Below are positions 9,361 to 19,600 of a stretch of 64,000 nt of DNA, one piece after another. Source of the DNA: Cyanidium caldarium (lineage: Eukaryota; Rhodophyta; Bangiophyceae; Cyanidiales; Cyanidiaceae); contig JANCYW010000007.1 in assembly GCA_026184775.1 (NCBI GenBank), positions 62,001 through 126,000 on the forward strand, given 5' to 3'. The notes beneath the pieces were generated by a model that was not told the origin of the DNA, searched no databases, and saw only the letters and a list, made by a program, of their open reading frames with translations. Every line of letters begins with the position of its first letter. Position 1 is the stretch's first letter. The translations under genes and the position numbers were made by a program.

Positions 9361-10503
9361 CTACCCACCGGCCCACCGCCGCCGCGATGCCGCCTCGTCG
9401 GGATCCCAGTACCAGTCGGGCAGGAGGCCCCGCTCGCGCGCCGCCGGGTTGTATCGATAATTGAGGAACAGCTCCTCGTCGTGCACGGCGCGCGTGGCCA
9501 CCAGCACCAGCGCCCGAATGCACGAGGCGTCGGCGTCTGAGGACGACTCCCACGCCGCCGCCCACCGGCGCCGCCACATCTGCCAGGGCGTCAGCTCGTC
9601 GGGGTCGGCCGCCTGCTGGTGTGGCCGGTAATTGCGGTTGGGGATGACGCGCCACAGCGCCACCTCAATGCGTTGTACATCGTAATCGAACGCGCACGGC
9701 ATGACATTCGGTGATGTGCCACGCGGCGGGTGATTCACCCGGTGTCCCAGCGCGTAGGGATGCAGGTGCGCCCAGACGTCCTCGCCCGGAGCGGGCGCCG
9801 CAGGCATCGCGTCGGCGTCAAGTGCAGAGGGAGGTGCCGGCTGCGGCGAACGCTCCACGCCGCTGCTGGGCAGTTGCGGCAGCGACGCGGGCAACGGTCG
9901 CATCTGCGACGCGGCGCTCGGCTTGGCGTCCAGGATCACATCGTCGTAGCGCGACATGAGGAAGGGGTTGTCGGCGGATATCGCCGGGTATCCCTCCATG
10001 TGCTGCACGGTTTGGGTATCGTAGGCGATGCCCGGGTAGAGCGCCACCACGCTGCCCGGCGAGGCGATGCCATGCAACATCACGCCCATGCCAGAGCCGG
10101 CGCCGGCGCTGCTGCCCTGCAGGGAGAGGCGGAAGGGCGGCCGCGGCACTGTCGGTAGCCAGGGCGTCGATGGGTGCGTATCGCTGGCGGCATGGGCGTA
10201 TCGCAGTAGATCGACGACTTGGGCGTGCACCCATCCCTGTACGGCTTCGTGCAAGTGTTCTGTCGGTGGCCACTGCGCACGTTTACCGGCGGGGTCGTGG
10301 GCGGTGCCGGCCTTGCCGCGGATCGCGTCAGGAGGCGCGGCGGTCGACGGCTCCGGCAGTTGGGCGGCCCAGTGTTCGCCATGGACACGCGCACCCACCA
10401 GGCGATACAATTGGCGCACGTCCAGCACTCGCTGCGTGTCGCGAGCCGCGTCTCGCGGCAACGGCATTCGCGCAGCCATCCGCCGCAACCAGGCGGTGAA
10501 CAT
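9361..10503 (-). CDS. SET-domain protein, SETD9-like
   Basis: A 380-residue protein with an atypical SET domain. From about residue 130 it shows GVMLHGIASPGSVVALYPG, matching the opening SET strands; then NPFLMSRYDDVILDAK, a histidine-containing segment LGHRVNHPPRGTSPNVM that matches the SAM- and substrate-pocket N-H motif; and near the C-terminus DEELFLNYRYN, matching the D-E-L-x-x-x-Y motif. This order and spacing, with a long insertion between, resembles SETD9, a poorly studied SET family best known from animals. There is no pre-SET or post-SET cysteine cluster. It may methylate a protein lysine, but the substrate is unknown. The start at 10503 is the first Met of the frame. It shares a strand with the sterol methyltransferase upstream. 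Confidence 0.7.
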   Translation of the reverse strand: MFTAWLRRMAARMPLPRDAARDTQRVLDVRQLYRLVGARVHGEHWAAQLPEPSTAAPPDAIRGKAGTAHDPAGKRAQWPPTEHLHEAVQGWVHAQVVDLLRYAHAASDTHPSTPWLPTVPRPPFRLSLQGSSAGAGSGMGVMLHGIASPGSVVALYPGIAYDTQTVQHMEGYPAISADNPFLMSRYDDVILDAKPSAASQMRPLPASLPQLPSSGVERSPQPAPPSALDADAMPAAPAPGEDVWAHLHPYALGHRVNHPPRGTSPNVMPCAFDYDVQRIEVALWRVIPNRNYRPHQQAADPDELTPWQMWRRRWAAAWESSSDADASCIRALVLVATRAVHDEELFLNYRYNPAARERGLLPDWYWDPDEAASRRRWAGG

Positions 10504-10933
10504 GCCGGGCGGGCGACGGCCTCAGGAGGGGGCACGACGGCGTGTCTGCTGCTGTCGCCTTTGTGAGACATTCTGAAAGGGCATGACGCCGAAAGGAAGT
10601 GTCCGCCGCACCTTTGGGACACTCGGACGAGGGTAAGACAAGCAGCGGCACTGCGGAGGGGACGAGATGCTGCCGCCAAGACGTCTCCGGATCACGGCAT
10701 GTCGGATCGAGGAGCGACTCCATGAGACGATACACCAAGGCATACCGCAACACACTGGCTGCAGCGGGCAGCGCCAAGAATCCAGCAGTGTCCTGCATTC
10801 TGTGCCTCGCACTCCACGCTGCCGCCCCACCGACATTCTGCAGAGCCGCTTTACCGCGTCGAGCCTCGCCGCCCCGCTCCTCATTCCACCGTGGCCCGTC
10901 ACATCTCCTCACGCTCTTCGAACGCTCACCTCC
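10504..10933. other. intergenic region between two minus-strand genes
   Basis: No gene is seen. It must hold the 3' end of the sterol methyltransferase transcript and the promoter of the SETD9-like gene. Short open frames here have no recognisable product. Confidence 0.4.
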
Positions 10934-12163
10934 TCATGCACGACTCGACGCTTCCGGTTTGCGAGCCACGAAGAAAAAGGAGGGCGTATAGATACCCAGC
11001 TTGCCGCCGGCCACCAGGTCCCTCGCGCCGTCCATGAGCGTCTTGCTCATGGTGGCACTGCCTTTGGGCGCGATGCGCGCCATCTCCAACGCACTGACCA
11101 GCGCGTGGGTGACGTAGTGCCCGAGTCGTGAATGCCGAAAGCCACTGAGCTGGAACGAGCCCTCGCTGGTCAGCGGCGAGTACCACGGCCTCTCGCTCAA
11201 CAGCGTGGCATCGTACGCGTCTTCCACCACAAAGCCTACCTCTTGCAGCGTTTGCACGATCTCGTCGGTGGTCATGGTGTCCGGCAGACCGTTGCCGATC
11301 TCGATGCCGTACCGGATGCGCCGGTGCTCGGCGTTGGCGGGGTCGTAGCGCGGGGTGCACGCCCATTCGTAGCCAACAAAGCGCGCGCCCGGTTTGAGGA
11401 CGCGAAACGCCTCGGCGTACGTCTTGCGCTTGTCGGGGCTGTGGCAAGTGGCCTCGATTTCGTACACGCCGTCTTTGGAGTGGTCGGCAAACGGCAGGTC
11501 CATAAAGTCCGCTTTGATGATCGAGCACTGGCCCATCAAGCCCTCGTCCTCGATGTACCGCAAGCCGCGCAGTACCTGATAGTCGCAGATGTTCACGCCC
11601 ACCACGCGACAGCGAGCGAAGCGGGCGATGTTGCGCATCGGGCCGCCCACTCCGCAGCCCAGGTCGACCACCTCGTCGCCGGGCTGCAGCTGGAGACGCA
11701 GCGCCAGCGTGTACTCGTAGCGCCGCATCGCCTCGCGAAACGTCTCATCTCCAGAATAAATGGCGAAATGGAATGAAGGCCCCCAACCCCACTCGTAAAA
11801 GTCGGTGGCTATGTCGTACATGCCGTTGCTCAGCTCGACGTACCGCTGTTTGCGCAGCGCCACGTCCTCCGCCGACTCCGATCCGCGCGCGAACAGCTCC
11901 AGGTACTCTTTCATCTCCGTGGCGGTGGCCTTGCCGGCGGCCTGTTGATGGCCGCGCCGTCCCACCACCGGCAGCACCGCGAAAAGCGCATCCCAGAAGC
12001 GGCGTGTCAACGCTGCCGCCCGCTGCTGTGCCTGCCGCGTCGATTTGGAGACCACCCGCAGCGACCGACCCGGCGCGCTGCGCAACGAGCGCCCGGTGGA
12101 GGAGTGGCTGGATCGCGACGCGCGGCGAGGACTGCTGCCCGTAGAGTCCCGTCCGGAGGGCAT
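10934..12163 (-). CDS. SMT1: sterol C24-methyltransferase
   Basis: A 409-residue SAM-dependent methyltransferase that adds a methyl group to C24 of the sterol side chain. After a basic, Ser/Arg-rich N-terminus and a hydrophobic stretch (DALFAVLPVV, near residue 60) come the family blocks: YDIATDFYEWGWGPSFHF, the sterol-binding region; EVVDLGCGVGGPMRNIA near residue 165, SAM motif I; VGVNICDYQV; YEIEATCHSPDK; and VGYEWACTPRYDP. The C-terminal sterol MT domain follows (SGFRHSRLGHY, then FFVARKP). The length is somewhat above the usual 340-380 residues because of the N-terminal extension, which may anchor it in the ER (inference). It indicates that the organism makes alkylated sterols. Confidence 0.93.
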   Translation of the reverse strand: MPSGRDSTGSSPRRASRSSHSSTGRSLRSAPGRSLRVVSKSTRQAQQRAAALTRRFWDALFAVLPVVGRRGHQQAAGKATATEMKEYLELFARGSESAEDVALRKQRYVELSNGMYDIATDFYEWGWGPSFHFAIYSGDETFREAMRRYEYTLALRLQLQPGDEVVDLGCGVGGPMRNIARFARCRVVGVNICDYQVLRGLRYIEDEGLMGQCSIIKADFMDLPFADHSKDGVYEIEATCHSPDKRKTYAEAFRVLKPGARFVGYEWACTPRYDPANAEHRRIRYGIEIGNGLPDTMTTDEIVQTLQEVGFVVEDAYDATLLSERPWYSPLTSEGSFQLSGFRHSRLGHYVTHALVSALEMARIAPKGSATMSKTLMDGARDLVAGGKLGIYTPSFFFVARKPEASSRA

Positions 12164-12560
12164 TTCCAGGGTGGAAGAGGATGGCGGTCGAACGAACGCG
12201 CGGTGAAGGGGAGAAAGACGTGGCCAGAGGATGAGGGAACGACTGGCGCGTTCGAACGCGAAGACGGGACGAGCGGGTACGAAAAGATGCAGGAACGGCA
12301 GGTGAAAGGATGGAGGAGAGGGTAGCAGTGCCAGAGATATCCAATGGAGCAGTCAGGTTATGTGGAGTGTCGCAGGCTTGCTCTATCGGGGTCAGGTGGA
12401 CAGAACTGCGATAGTCCGCATCCGACTTGTATGTATCATTTTGTCCTATCTTGGCACGGCGCCCCTTTCTTGGCGGCCCCGCCGCGTCTGCGGCGCGCTC
12501 TCGTCTCCGACGTGTCGCTTCGCCCACCGTTCTCCCTCTCCCCCGTCTCATTCCCCCAGA
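12164..12560. other. divergent promoter region, SMT1 / eL42
   Basis: No gene is seen. The last 35 bases before the eL42 start are strongly pyrimidine-rich and end in cccccag directly before the ATG. This looks like a 3' splice site or a pyrimidine-type ribosomal-protein promoter. Confidence 0.4.
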
Positions 12561-12875
12561 ATGGTCATCTGCCCCAAGACGAGGCGCACATTCTGCCCGG
12601 GCAAGTGCAAGAAGCACACCATGCACAAGGTGACGCAGTACAAGAAGGGCAAGGACTCGCTGGCGGCGCAGGGCAAGCGGCGATACGATCGGAAACAGAG
12701 CGGGTACGGCGGGCAGACCAAGCCGGTGTTCAAGAAAAAGGCCAAGACCACCAAGAAGATCGTGCTCAAAATGCAGTGTAACGAGTGCAAACGGATTGTG
12801 CAGCACGTCATCAAGCGATGCAAGCACTTTGAGCTGAGCGACGCGCAAAAGACCAAGGGCGGCGCGGTGTACTGA
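12561..12875 (+). CDS. RPL44: 60S ribosomal protein eL42 (L44/L36a)
   Basis: A 104-residue protein, the normal size for eL42, a large-subunit protein at the E site. It starts [12 protein letters not shown] and carries the near-invariant blocks [32 protein letters not shown] and [11 protein letters not shown], and ends near IKRCKHFEL. The Cys pairs CPGKC and CNEC plus later Cys residues form the zinc site. The frame is open upstream to 12360, but the conserved N-terminus fixes the start at 12561. The proline in GGQTKP is the residue linked in yeasts to cycloheximide sensitivity (its change to Gln gives resistance), so this ribosome is predicted to be sensitive. Confidence 0.97.
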   Translation: MVICPKTRRTFCPGKCKKHTMHKVTQYKKGKDSLAAQGKRRYDRKQSGYGGQTKPVFKKKAKTTKKIVLKMQCNECKRIVQHVIKRCKHFELSDAQKTKGGAVY

Positions 12876-13273
12876 GCGCGGGAAGAGTGGTCGGAGAGCG
12901 GCGATCTCGGCGACGGACGACGCGGGACGCACGGTACATCTGGAGGCCCGAAAATAATCGTGAGTGCCTCGCGCACTCGACGCAAGCTGCGCGCCGCCGC
13001 CGTGGGGTGCGTTGCGCTGGTGGCTCTTCGTCGACTCGGGCAGCACCCGTAAACACCGTCTTTGGTTCTGTTTTTCCACGGTGCCGCGACTGCTAGCGGT
13101 GACGCTTGCGTGCTCTTGGCCACATTCTCAGACTTTTTCTCCAGCCGCGGTTGGCATTGAAGCGGTGCGCGACGCGCCAGGACCGCCTTTCGCCAGCGCG
13201 AAGAGCGCGGCGCAATTGTTCAGGGAGTCGGCACACCGCGGGCTTGTCGGAGGGCACTCGCTAAAAGGCGACC
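12876..13273. other. intergenic region, eL42 to uL2m
   Basis: No gene is seen in about 400 bases. It presumably contains the eL42 3' end and the promoter of the mitochondrial uL2 gene. Confidence 0.4.
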
Positions 13274-14692
13274 ATGCCGACGTTGGCCGCTTTGCGCTCT
13301 GCGTGGCGTCGTCTCACTGCCAACGGCGGCGCCCTCGGTGCCCTGGGCAAAGCAGGCGCGACGGCAACCGCCGAGCGGCACTGGCTCCGCCGACTGGCCC
13401 GCCACCCCGCGCAAACAACGCGATGGCAGTCGACGGCCATGAACGCGCCTCCGCCCCCACCGACGACAACGATCTCGCCGATCGATTTACACTCCCTGTC
13501 TGCCCGGCCGGCGGCACGCGATCCCACGCGCCCGCGGGTGATACAACGAAAACCGACTACGCCCTCCAACCGACACACCGCACTTATCGACTACTCGGTG
13601 CTGCACCGTGGACGCCCGGTGAAGCGACTGACGGCGGGCCGGCGGCGGCAGACCGGCGGCCGCAACAACCAGGGGCGCATCACCGCATGGCATCGGGGCA
13701 GCGGACACAAACGACTCTATCGGATCATTGACTTTGCGCGACGGAACTATGCGGGCTTACCGGGCACGGTGGAGCGCGTTGAATACGACCCCAACCGCAG
13801 CGGACTGATCGCACTCTTGCGATACCCGGTTCCGGCGGACCGTGAAGGCCTGTCCATGGCGGGCGAGAAGCGACAGCGACGCAAGCATCGGCGCGCCCGG
13901 GCCGCGGATGCCGCCGCGGCCGCGGACCCGACGCCAGCGGCCGCCACGCTGGCATCTGAAGCGCGCATCGTGTACATCACTGCCCCGCCGGGCGAGTTGC
14001 ATGCGCAATCGTGGTTGTCCAGTCAGACGAGCACCGCCGCCGGCAGCGGCAGCAGAGCATCCGCCCGCCCTGCCGCGACGCCGCCACTGGGGAACAGTTT
14101 GCTGGTGCTGCAGAAACGCAACATCACCTCGAAACGCTCCCCGACGCACTTGTCGTACATTCTCTGCCCACAAGGCATCCAGATTGGGCAGCAGCTGTTG
14201 TCGCGCCTCGATGGCGCGGTGGACCCGACGCCGGGCAACGCCTGCCCGCTGCGGTTCTTGCCCATCGGCACGCGGGTGCACAACATCGAAATGCGGCCCG
14301 GCAACGGCGGACAGCTGTGCCGCTCCGCCGGCACCAGCGCCCAGCTGTTGGAGAAGGATGAGCGACGCAGTCTGGCACTGCTCCGCCTGCAGAGCAAAGA
14401 AGTGCGTTATGTGCATTGGAACTGCATGGCCACCGTGGGCGCCGTGAGCAATCCGGAGCACCAGAATCAGTCGCTGGGCAAGGCCGGCCGCAATCGCTGG
14501 CGCCACCGGCGTCCGCACACCCGCGGCGTGGCCATGAATCCGGTGGACCATCCGCACGGCGGCGGCGAGGGCAAGACCAGCGGCGGCCGGCCGTCGGTCA
14601 CGCCGTGGGGCAAGCCCACCAAGGGCTACCGCACCGTGCGCAAGCCGCGCGGCGCGCGCTTCATCCTCCGACGGCGCTTCAAGATCAAGTGA
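13274..14692 (+). CDS. mitochondrial ribosomal protein uL2m
   Basis: A 472-residue bacterial-type L2 protein. The N-terminus (MPTLAALRSAWRRL, later RRLARHPAQTTRWQS) is basic and lacks acidic residues, as expected of a mitochondrial presequence. The RNA-binding half has VKRLTAGRRRQTGGRNNQGR and GSGHKRLYRIIDF. The peptidyl-transferase-facing half has GAVSNPEHQNQSLGKAG and MNPVDHPHGGGEGKTSGG with the conserved histidine, then KPTKGYRTVRKP. The two halves are separated by a basic and Ala-rich insertion of roughly 80-90 residues (about 13840-14090) that bacterial L2 of about 275 residues lacks. A plastid-encoded L2 is usual in red algae, so mitochondrial targeting is the natural reading; plastid targeting is less likely. 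Confidence 0.9.
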   Translation: MPTLAALRSAWRRLTANGGALGALGKAGATATAERHWLRRLARHPAQTTRWQSTAMNAPPPPPTTTISPIDLHSLSARPAARDPTRPRVIQRKPTTPSNRHTALIDYSVLHRGRPVKRLTAGRRRQTGGRNNQGRITAWHRGSGHKRLYRIIDFARRNYAGLPGTVERVEYDPNRSGLIALLRYPVPADREGLSMAGEKRQRRKHRRARAADAAAAADPTPAAATLASEARIVYITAPPGELHAQSWLSSQTSTAAGSGSRASARPAATPPLGNSLLVLQKRNITSKRSPTHLSYILCPQGIQIGQQLLSRLDGAVDPTPGNACPLRFLPIGTRVHNIEMRPGNGGQLCRSAGTSAQLLEKDERRSLALLRLQSKEVRYVHWNCMATVGAVSNPEHQNQSLGKAGRNRWRHRRPHTRGVAMNPVDHPHGGGEGKTSGGRPSVTPWGKPTKGYRTVRKPRGARFILRRRFKIK

Positions 14693-14778
14693 ACAGGAGG
14701 GCGGAGGCAGGGCTTGGAAAATGCACCTATTCTAAACTGCGCTCCCCGCAGTTTATCTTGTGGTCGCACCGGCCGGTT

Positions 14779-15063
14779 CTAAGACCCGCTCACCTCCGAC
14801 TGGAATGAGGTGCCGGCCAGCTGATCCACCTTGCTGATATACTCACGCATCGCGTCGTCAGCGCTCTTTCCTTTCAGCGCGTTCCACGAGTCCCACTTGG
14901 CGCGCTCGCGAGGATTGAGCAAGCCGGGGCGGCTTGAATTGCAGTCGCCGACATTGGCCTGCTTGAAGCGAGCGTAGAGGTACTTCTGGTCGTCTTGGCC
15001 GGTAGAGGAGACGCTCTTCACGTGCTCCGCCGCGCGATCGAACACTTCGCGAAGCGACGGCAT
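14779..15063 (-). CDS. ACBP: acyl-CoA-binding protein
   Basis: A 94-residue protein, the normal size of a free ACBP. It carries the family features in order: an N-terminal helix (LREVFDRAAEHVKSV), QKYLYARFKQANVGDCN matching the acyl-CoA-binding helix with its Tyr and Lys, KWDSWNALKGKS matching the conserved K-W-x-A-W block, and a final helix AMREYISKVDQL. It binds long-chain acyl-CoA in the cytosol and buffers or transports it for lipid synthesis. There is no targeting sequence. It lies tail to tail with the uL2m gene, 86 bases apart. Confidence 0.93.
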   Translation of the reverse strand: MPSLREVFDRAAEHVKSVSSTGQDDQKYLYARFKQANVGDCNSSRPGLLNPRERAKWDSWNALKGKSADDAMREYISKVDQLAGTSFQSEVSGS

Positions 15064-15434
15064 GCTCCAAAGAATAGAAGAAGGGAATAAAACCGGGCGG
15101 TGAGAAGGCGACGCGTTGCAGCAAAGGTGCCGCTATCCCGTGAACACCGATCGTTGGGGAAAAAAGGGAACGCCACAACGGAGGGCCCGCCCGCGACCGC
15201 CGAAGCCACGACGGGCGCGCCTCTCGTTTTGCGTCCGCCCGCAGTCGCCTCCGCCGCGAGAATCGGTTCGAGGCAACGCGTTCGGCATTCCGGGCTCCGG
15301 CACGAAAGTGGATGACAAGAAAACATACAGGTCATAGAACAGCGTCTATGCGCTACCTTCGCTGCCACTCGTTTACACAGAGCGCCGCCAGACCCGCCGG
15401 CGCTCACAAGTTTGCTCGCCATTTCCTCCCCCTC
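15064..15434. other. intergenic region, ACBP promoter
   Basis: No gene is seen. This is the presumed promoter of the ACBP gene and the 3' flank of the DUF2301 gene, both read on the minus strand. Confidence 0.4.
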
Positions 15435-16337
15435 TCACGACGACCGCCGCAGATACTCGAACACCGACTTGTCGCCCAGGTCATCCAGCGCCGCCTGCTC
15501 GAACTTGTGCACGGCGAACACGCCAAACAACAGCGCCGCCACGACAGCAACCGTTGCCGCTGCTGGCTCGCCGGCGGTGCGCCACAGGCCCGCGAAATGC
15601 CCGCCCACCAGCAGTGGCGTCAGAATGGTCAATCCCAACGCTTCCGCGCGCCCGAAACAAAACGCCTCCTTGAAAAAGATACCGGTCAGCGCCACAAAGC
15701 ACCAACCGGCACCGGCCAACCAGCCGATGGGATGCTGCGCCAACCACTCCGCCAAACTCACCAGCCCGTGCCCACCGGCCACCGACTGCGCGTTCAGCAC
15801 CAGCGTCACTGCTGCCGAACCGCCCACACCCACCACATATAGCGCCTTCAGGAATCGATGTATCGGCGCCAGGTAGATGTGGATATTCTGCAGCGCGCGC
15901 CCCAAACCCACCACCCCCATCCAGAAGGCCGCATCCCACACCACGCCACTCGCTGGACTGCCAGCCACGTCCGCCAGCAGTGCTACAGCCGCCACCGCTG
16001 CAGCCGCGGCCGTCACCGCCATGCCCCGGCGGTACGCCTGCACCTCGTCCACGTCGGCGCGCGTCAGGTACCACTCCCCGAACCGACCCTCGTACGGACC
16101 CGACAGCACGTCGTTGCCCGACACGCCCGTCTTCATGTTCACGCGCTCCTCTCCCGCCCGCGAAACCAGTGGGGTGAACGGACGGGCAGCGCGCCTCTGG
16201 GGGCGACGGGAGATGTGCGCTAGCGCTGGCCGTCGCCTGCCTCTCCCCAAATCATCCACCCACACCGCTGCCGAGTAAGAGCCACGGAGGACACCCGCAT
16301 CTTTGCCCACCGCAGCCGACGGCACAACGAAAGCCAT
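15435..16337 (-). CDS. plastid DUF2301 integral membrane protein
   Basis: About 300 residues. It is recognised as DUF2301, a family shared by cyanobacteria and plastids, from YEGRFGEWYLTRADVDEVQ, NIHIYLAPIHRFLKALY, WCFVALTGIFFKEAFCF and DDLGDKSVFEYLR. Five to seven hydrophobic segments follow residue 105, so it is polytopic, probably in the plastid envelope or thylakoid membrane. I choose the Met at 16337, which gives MAFVVPSAAVGKDAG, a red-algal-type transit peptide with an early Phe. The frame continues upstream to 16607, but that would run into the divergent Sec7 gene and encodes low-complexity Arg/Pro sequence. The biochemical function of the family is unknown. Confidence 0.8.
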   Translation of the reverse strand: MAFVVPSAAVGKDAGVLRGSYSAAVWVDDLGRGRRRPALAHISRRPQRRAARPFTPLVSRAGEERVNMKTGVSGNDVLSGPYEGRFGEWYLTRADVDEVQAYRRGMAVTAAAAAVAAVALLADVAGSPASGVVWDAAFWMGVVGLGRALQNIHIYLAPIHRFLKALYVVGVGGSAAVTLVLNAQSVAGGHGLVSLAEWLAQHPIGWLAGAGWCFVALTGIFFKEAFCFGRAEALGLTILTPLLVGGHFAGLWRTAGEPAAATVAVVAALLFGVFAVHKFEQAALDDLGDKSVFEYLRRSS

Positions 16338-16605
16338 GACACGGTGTCGTCGCGTCTTTGTAAGCACTCCACGCTTGCTCCCGACGACAACGACGACCGG
16401 ATTCAACGCGGGTGACGCGGGGTCGCGCGATGACACTGGCGGCCAACGCGTTCCGGGCGGTCTTGGGCGGCAGCGGCTCATCCGGGAGCGGGTCGGCTCG
16501 GGAGGACGCTGAGCCTCAGGGACAAGTCTGTGGGTGCGCACGAGACGACGGAGAGGTGGAGACGTGAGGACGACCAGAAAACGGCGTGCGGTGGCGGCGA
16601 GGGCC

Positions 16606-19600
16606 ATGGATTGGGCGCGGGTGGGTCGGCCCGTAGAGGGCGCCCCGATCGACGTGCGGTACTACCGCGGGCTGTGGGAGGTGGTAGAGGCAGCACGCGG
16701 TGGCGGAGATGCTGAGCAGGCCAGTTCGGAGGTATCGGAGGAGGAGCCGCGGACAGAGGGTCGGTCGCCTCCAGTGGAGGGCGCCGAGCACTTGATGACC
16801 GTCGCCGCGGCGAGACAGTGGCTGCGGTGGGCGAGCATCGCGTACGGAGCGGGAACGCTGCCTTCTGCACTCTCTAACGGCGACGACGATAGGGCATTTT
16901 GGCAGCGCCAGGTGTTTTACAAACTGCGACCGGTGTCGACGGCGGCGGAACGACGATGGCGACGGGCCATGGCGGCAGACGTCGTGCACGCGGCGGCCGC
17001 CATCGATGCGGACCCCAGCGTGATGCCCAGCAATTACGGGCTGTGTCCGTTGAGCGCCTGTCTGGCCGAGTACCGATCGCTGCTCATATGTCTGCGAAAG
17101 AGCGTGCGTTTCGCCAGCGCGAGCGCACATCATCGAGAGCACCCGCTGGTGCAGCGACTGCGCGCCGACATGCACGACCTCTGCGCGTGGGTGGAATCGG
17201 CGGCTCGCCAGTCGCCAGCGCTGCTGCTGCTGCCAGCCGATAACACCGAGCGCGACGGGGATGTCCCGATCGCCGCGCCGGCCAATGTGGCCGGTGGCGT
17301 GGTGTATGTGCCCGGTGAGGTGGCGCTCGATCCGCTGCTGGAGGTGGTGCGATCTCCAGAGGTGACCGGCATCGGCACCGGGGTGGCCCTGGGCGCCATC
17401 GAGCGATTGCTGCACCTGGGCGTGGCGCGCGGCGTCACTCACGACGACGACGTCGATGCGTTGGTGGCGCCGTTGGCAGCAGCCAGCGCTGGCGACGGCG
17501 AGCACCGGCGCCAATGGCTGGTGACGCCAGCACAGCTGGGGCGGTGCCTTCTGACGCGTCGCGCCAACGCGTTGGTCATCCCGCGCATCGTGGCTTCCAT
17601 CTCGCGGTGTCGTTTCGAGGCATCCGACGCGGCCACCGACGAGGTGGTGTTGTCGCGTATTCTGAAGACGCTCAACGCCACCGTGCGATGGGCATTCGCC
17701 GAGGGCGCCGACGATAAGTTGCCCAGGGCAATGGATACCGTTGAGGACTCAACCCCCGCTCGGCAGGTCGTCGACCACGTGGGCAGTTTCTGCTCGAACG
17801 TGAAGGTGCCGGCGGTGGCTCTCATAGACGCAGTGGAGACTTGTCTGCGCATCGCCGTCGGCCGCGGGCGGCAGCGCTCCTACCTGTTGACCAAGGTGGC
17901 CGAGGACGCGGTTTTAGAGATGACGCGGCGGTTCTTCCAGGCGCCAGCACCCGAATCGACGCTCAGCTGGTTGCTGAGCATGGCGGCGGCCATGGCCGAT
18001 CCCGAGCTGGCGCGCCACCTACACGGCAGCGGAGCGGACGGGCGTTCCGCGGCGGCTATCTCCTGGCTGGGTATCAAGAGCGCCGCCCAGCAGCCGAACG
18101 TGCAATTGCTGGGCCTGCGCGTACTGCGCACGGCCATGGACGCCAGCACGGGGTGCCTGCTGGAGCAGTGCGCCGCCGTACGCGATGCGACGCTGCGGGA
18201 GGTGTGCGTGGCAGTGCTGCGCTGCTGCGGCGCGGTCGACGACGCCAGCTCCACCGAGGTGCTATCGTTGGCGCTGAACGTGACGCTCGCGCTGGTGGAC
18301 GCGCTGGGCGCCTACGCCAAACCGCTTCTGGGCGCACTGCTGACGCAGGCGTTTCCGATGTATTTGGCGCCAGAACAGCCGCACGCCGCCTCGTCGACCC
18401 GGCGCGCTCTGGTGCAGGAGGTGGCACTGGAGGCGCTACTGGCGCTGGCCACCCGTTGCGACCTCCTTACAGCAGCGTTTGCCATGTTCGATTGCGATCC
18501 GGCGGCGCCCGATGCGCTGGAGCCGTTGCTGGCGACGCTGTCCGTGCTGCCGGATCCGCTGGCGATGCGGGTGCTGGCCAGTGCGGTGAGCGCGCTGGGC
18601 GAGCGTGCTCAGCAGCAGCGACTCGCACCCGAGGTCGAACCGGAGGCAGCGCTCTGGCAGGCCACCCGTCGTCGCCTGCAATTCAAGCGACAACAGACGC
18701 GCGCCGCGCGTCGATTGAATCGAATGGCCCCGCCCGCCAACACGGGCGGTGCCTCATCGCTCACCGCCGAACAACTGGCCGCACATCTGCAGGCTGTGGG
18801 CGTGTTCGGCGCGCAGCCGTCCGCCGCCGAGCTGGCGCGCTTTTTGCGCTACACACCCGAACTCAGCAAGTCGCTCATCGGGTATGTGATCGGGGAGCCC
18901 GATACCCTCAGCCGAGCGGTGCTGCGCGAGTACGCCTCTTGCTTTCGGTTCGAGGGCCGCACGCCCGACGCCGCGTTGCGCGTGTTTCTGGAGTCGTTCC
19001 GACTGCCAGGCGAGGGACAGAAGATCGACCGCATTATGCAGGCGTTTGCCGAACGCTATTACGCGCAGAACCGCGGGCGCGGACCGTTGGCCTCGGCGGA
19101 CGCGGCGCATGTGCTCAGCTTCGCCATTGTCATGCTCAACACCGATCAGCACAACGAGAGCGTGAAGCGGCGCATGACCGTCGACGACTTTGTCCGCAAC
19201 AACCGCGGCATCAACGACGGCGGCGACCTGCCGCCGGAGTTTCTGCGGGACATTTTCGAGCGCATTCAGAGCAGTGAGATACGGTTGAGCGAAGAGCACG
19301 GCCTGGCGCGTTTGGACGAAGTGCACTGGGATCAGATTCTGCGGGAGGATCGTCAAGAGGGTGTGGACGGGGAGACGGCCGCAGTGGCGAACGGCGATGA
19401 GGCGTTGCGCACGGTATCGCCGGCCGAGCGGCAACAGCTGGCCGGTCATCTGCTGTCGCCGCGATCGCGGAGGTCATCAGGCGGCGCCGCGGATGCAGAC
19501 GGTAGTCAGGTGATGAGGGGCAGCCAGGGGTGTCTGATCGGGGCGCCGGTGGGCAGCGCCCTGGGCGCCGACATCTTGGCGATGCTGTGGCCGCACGTGG

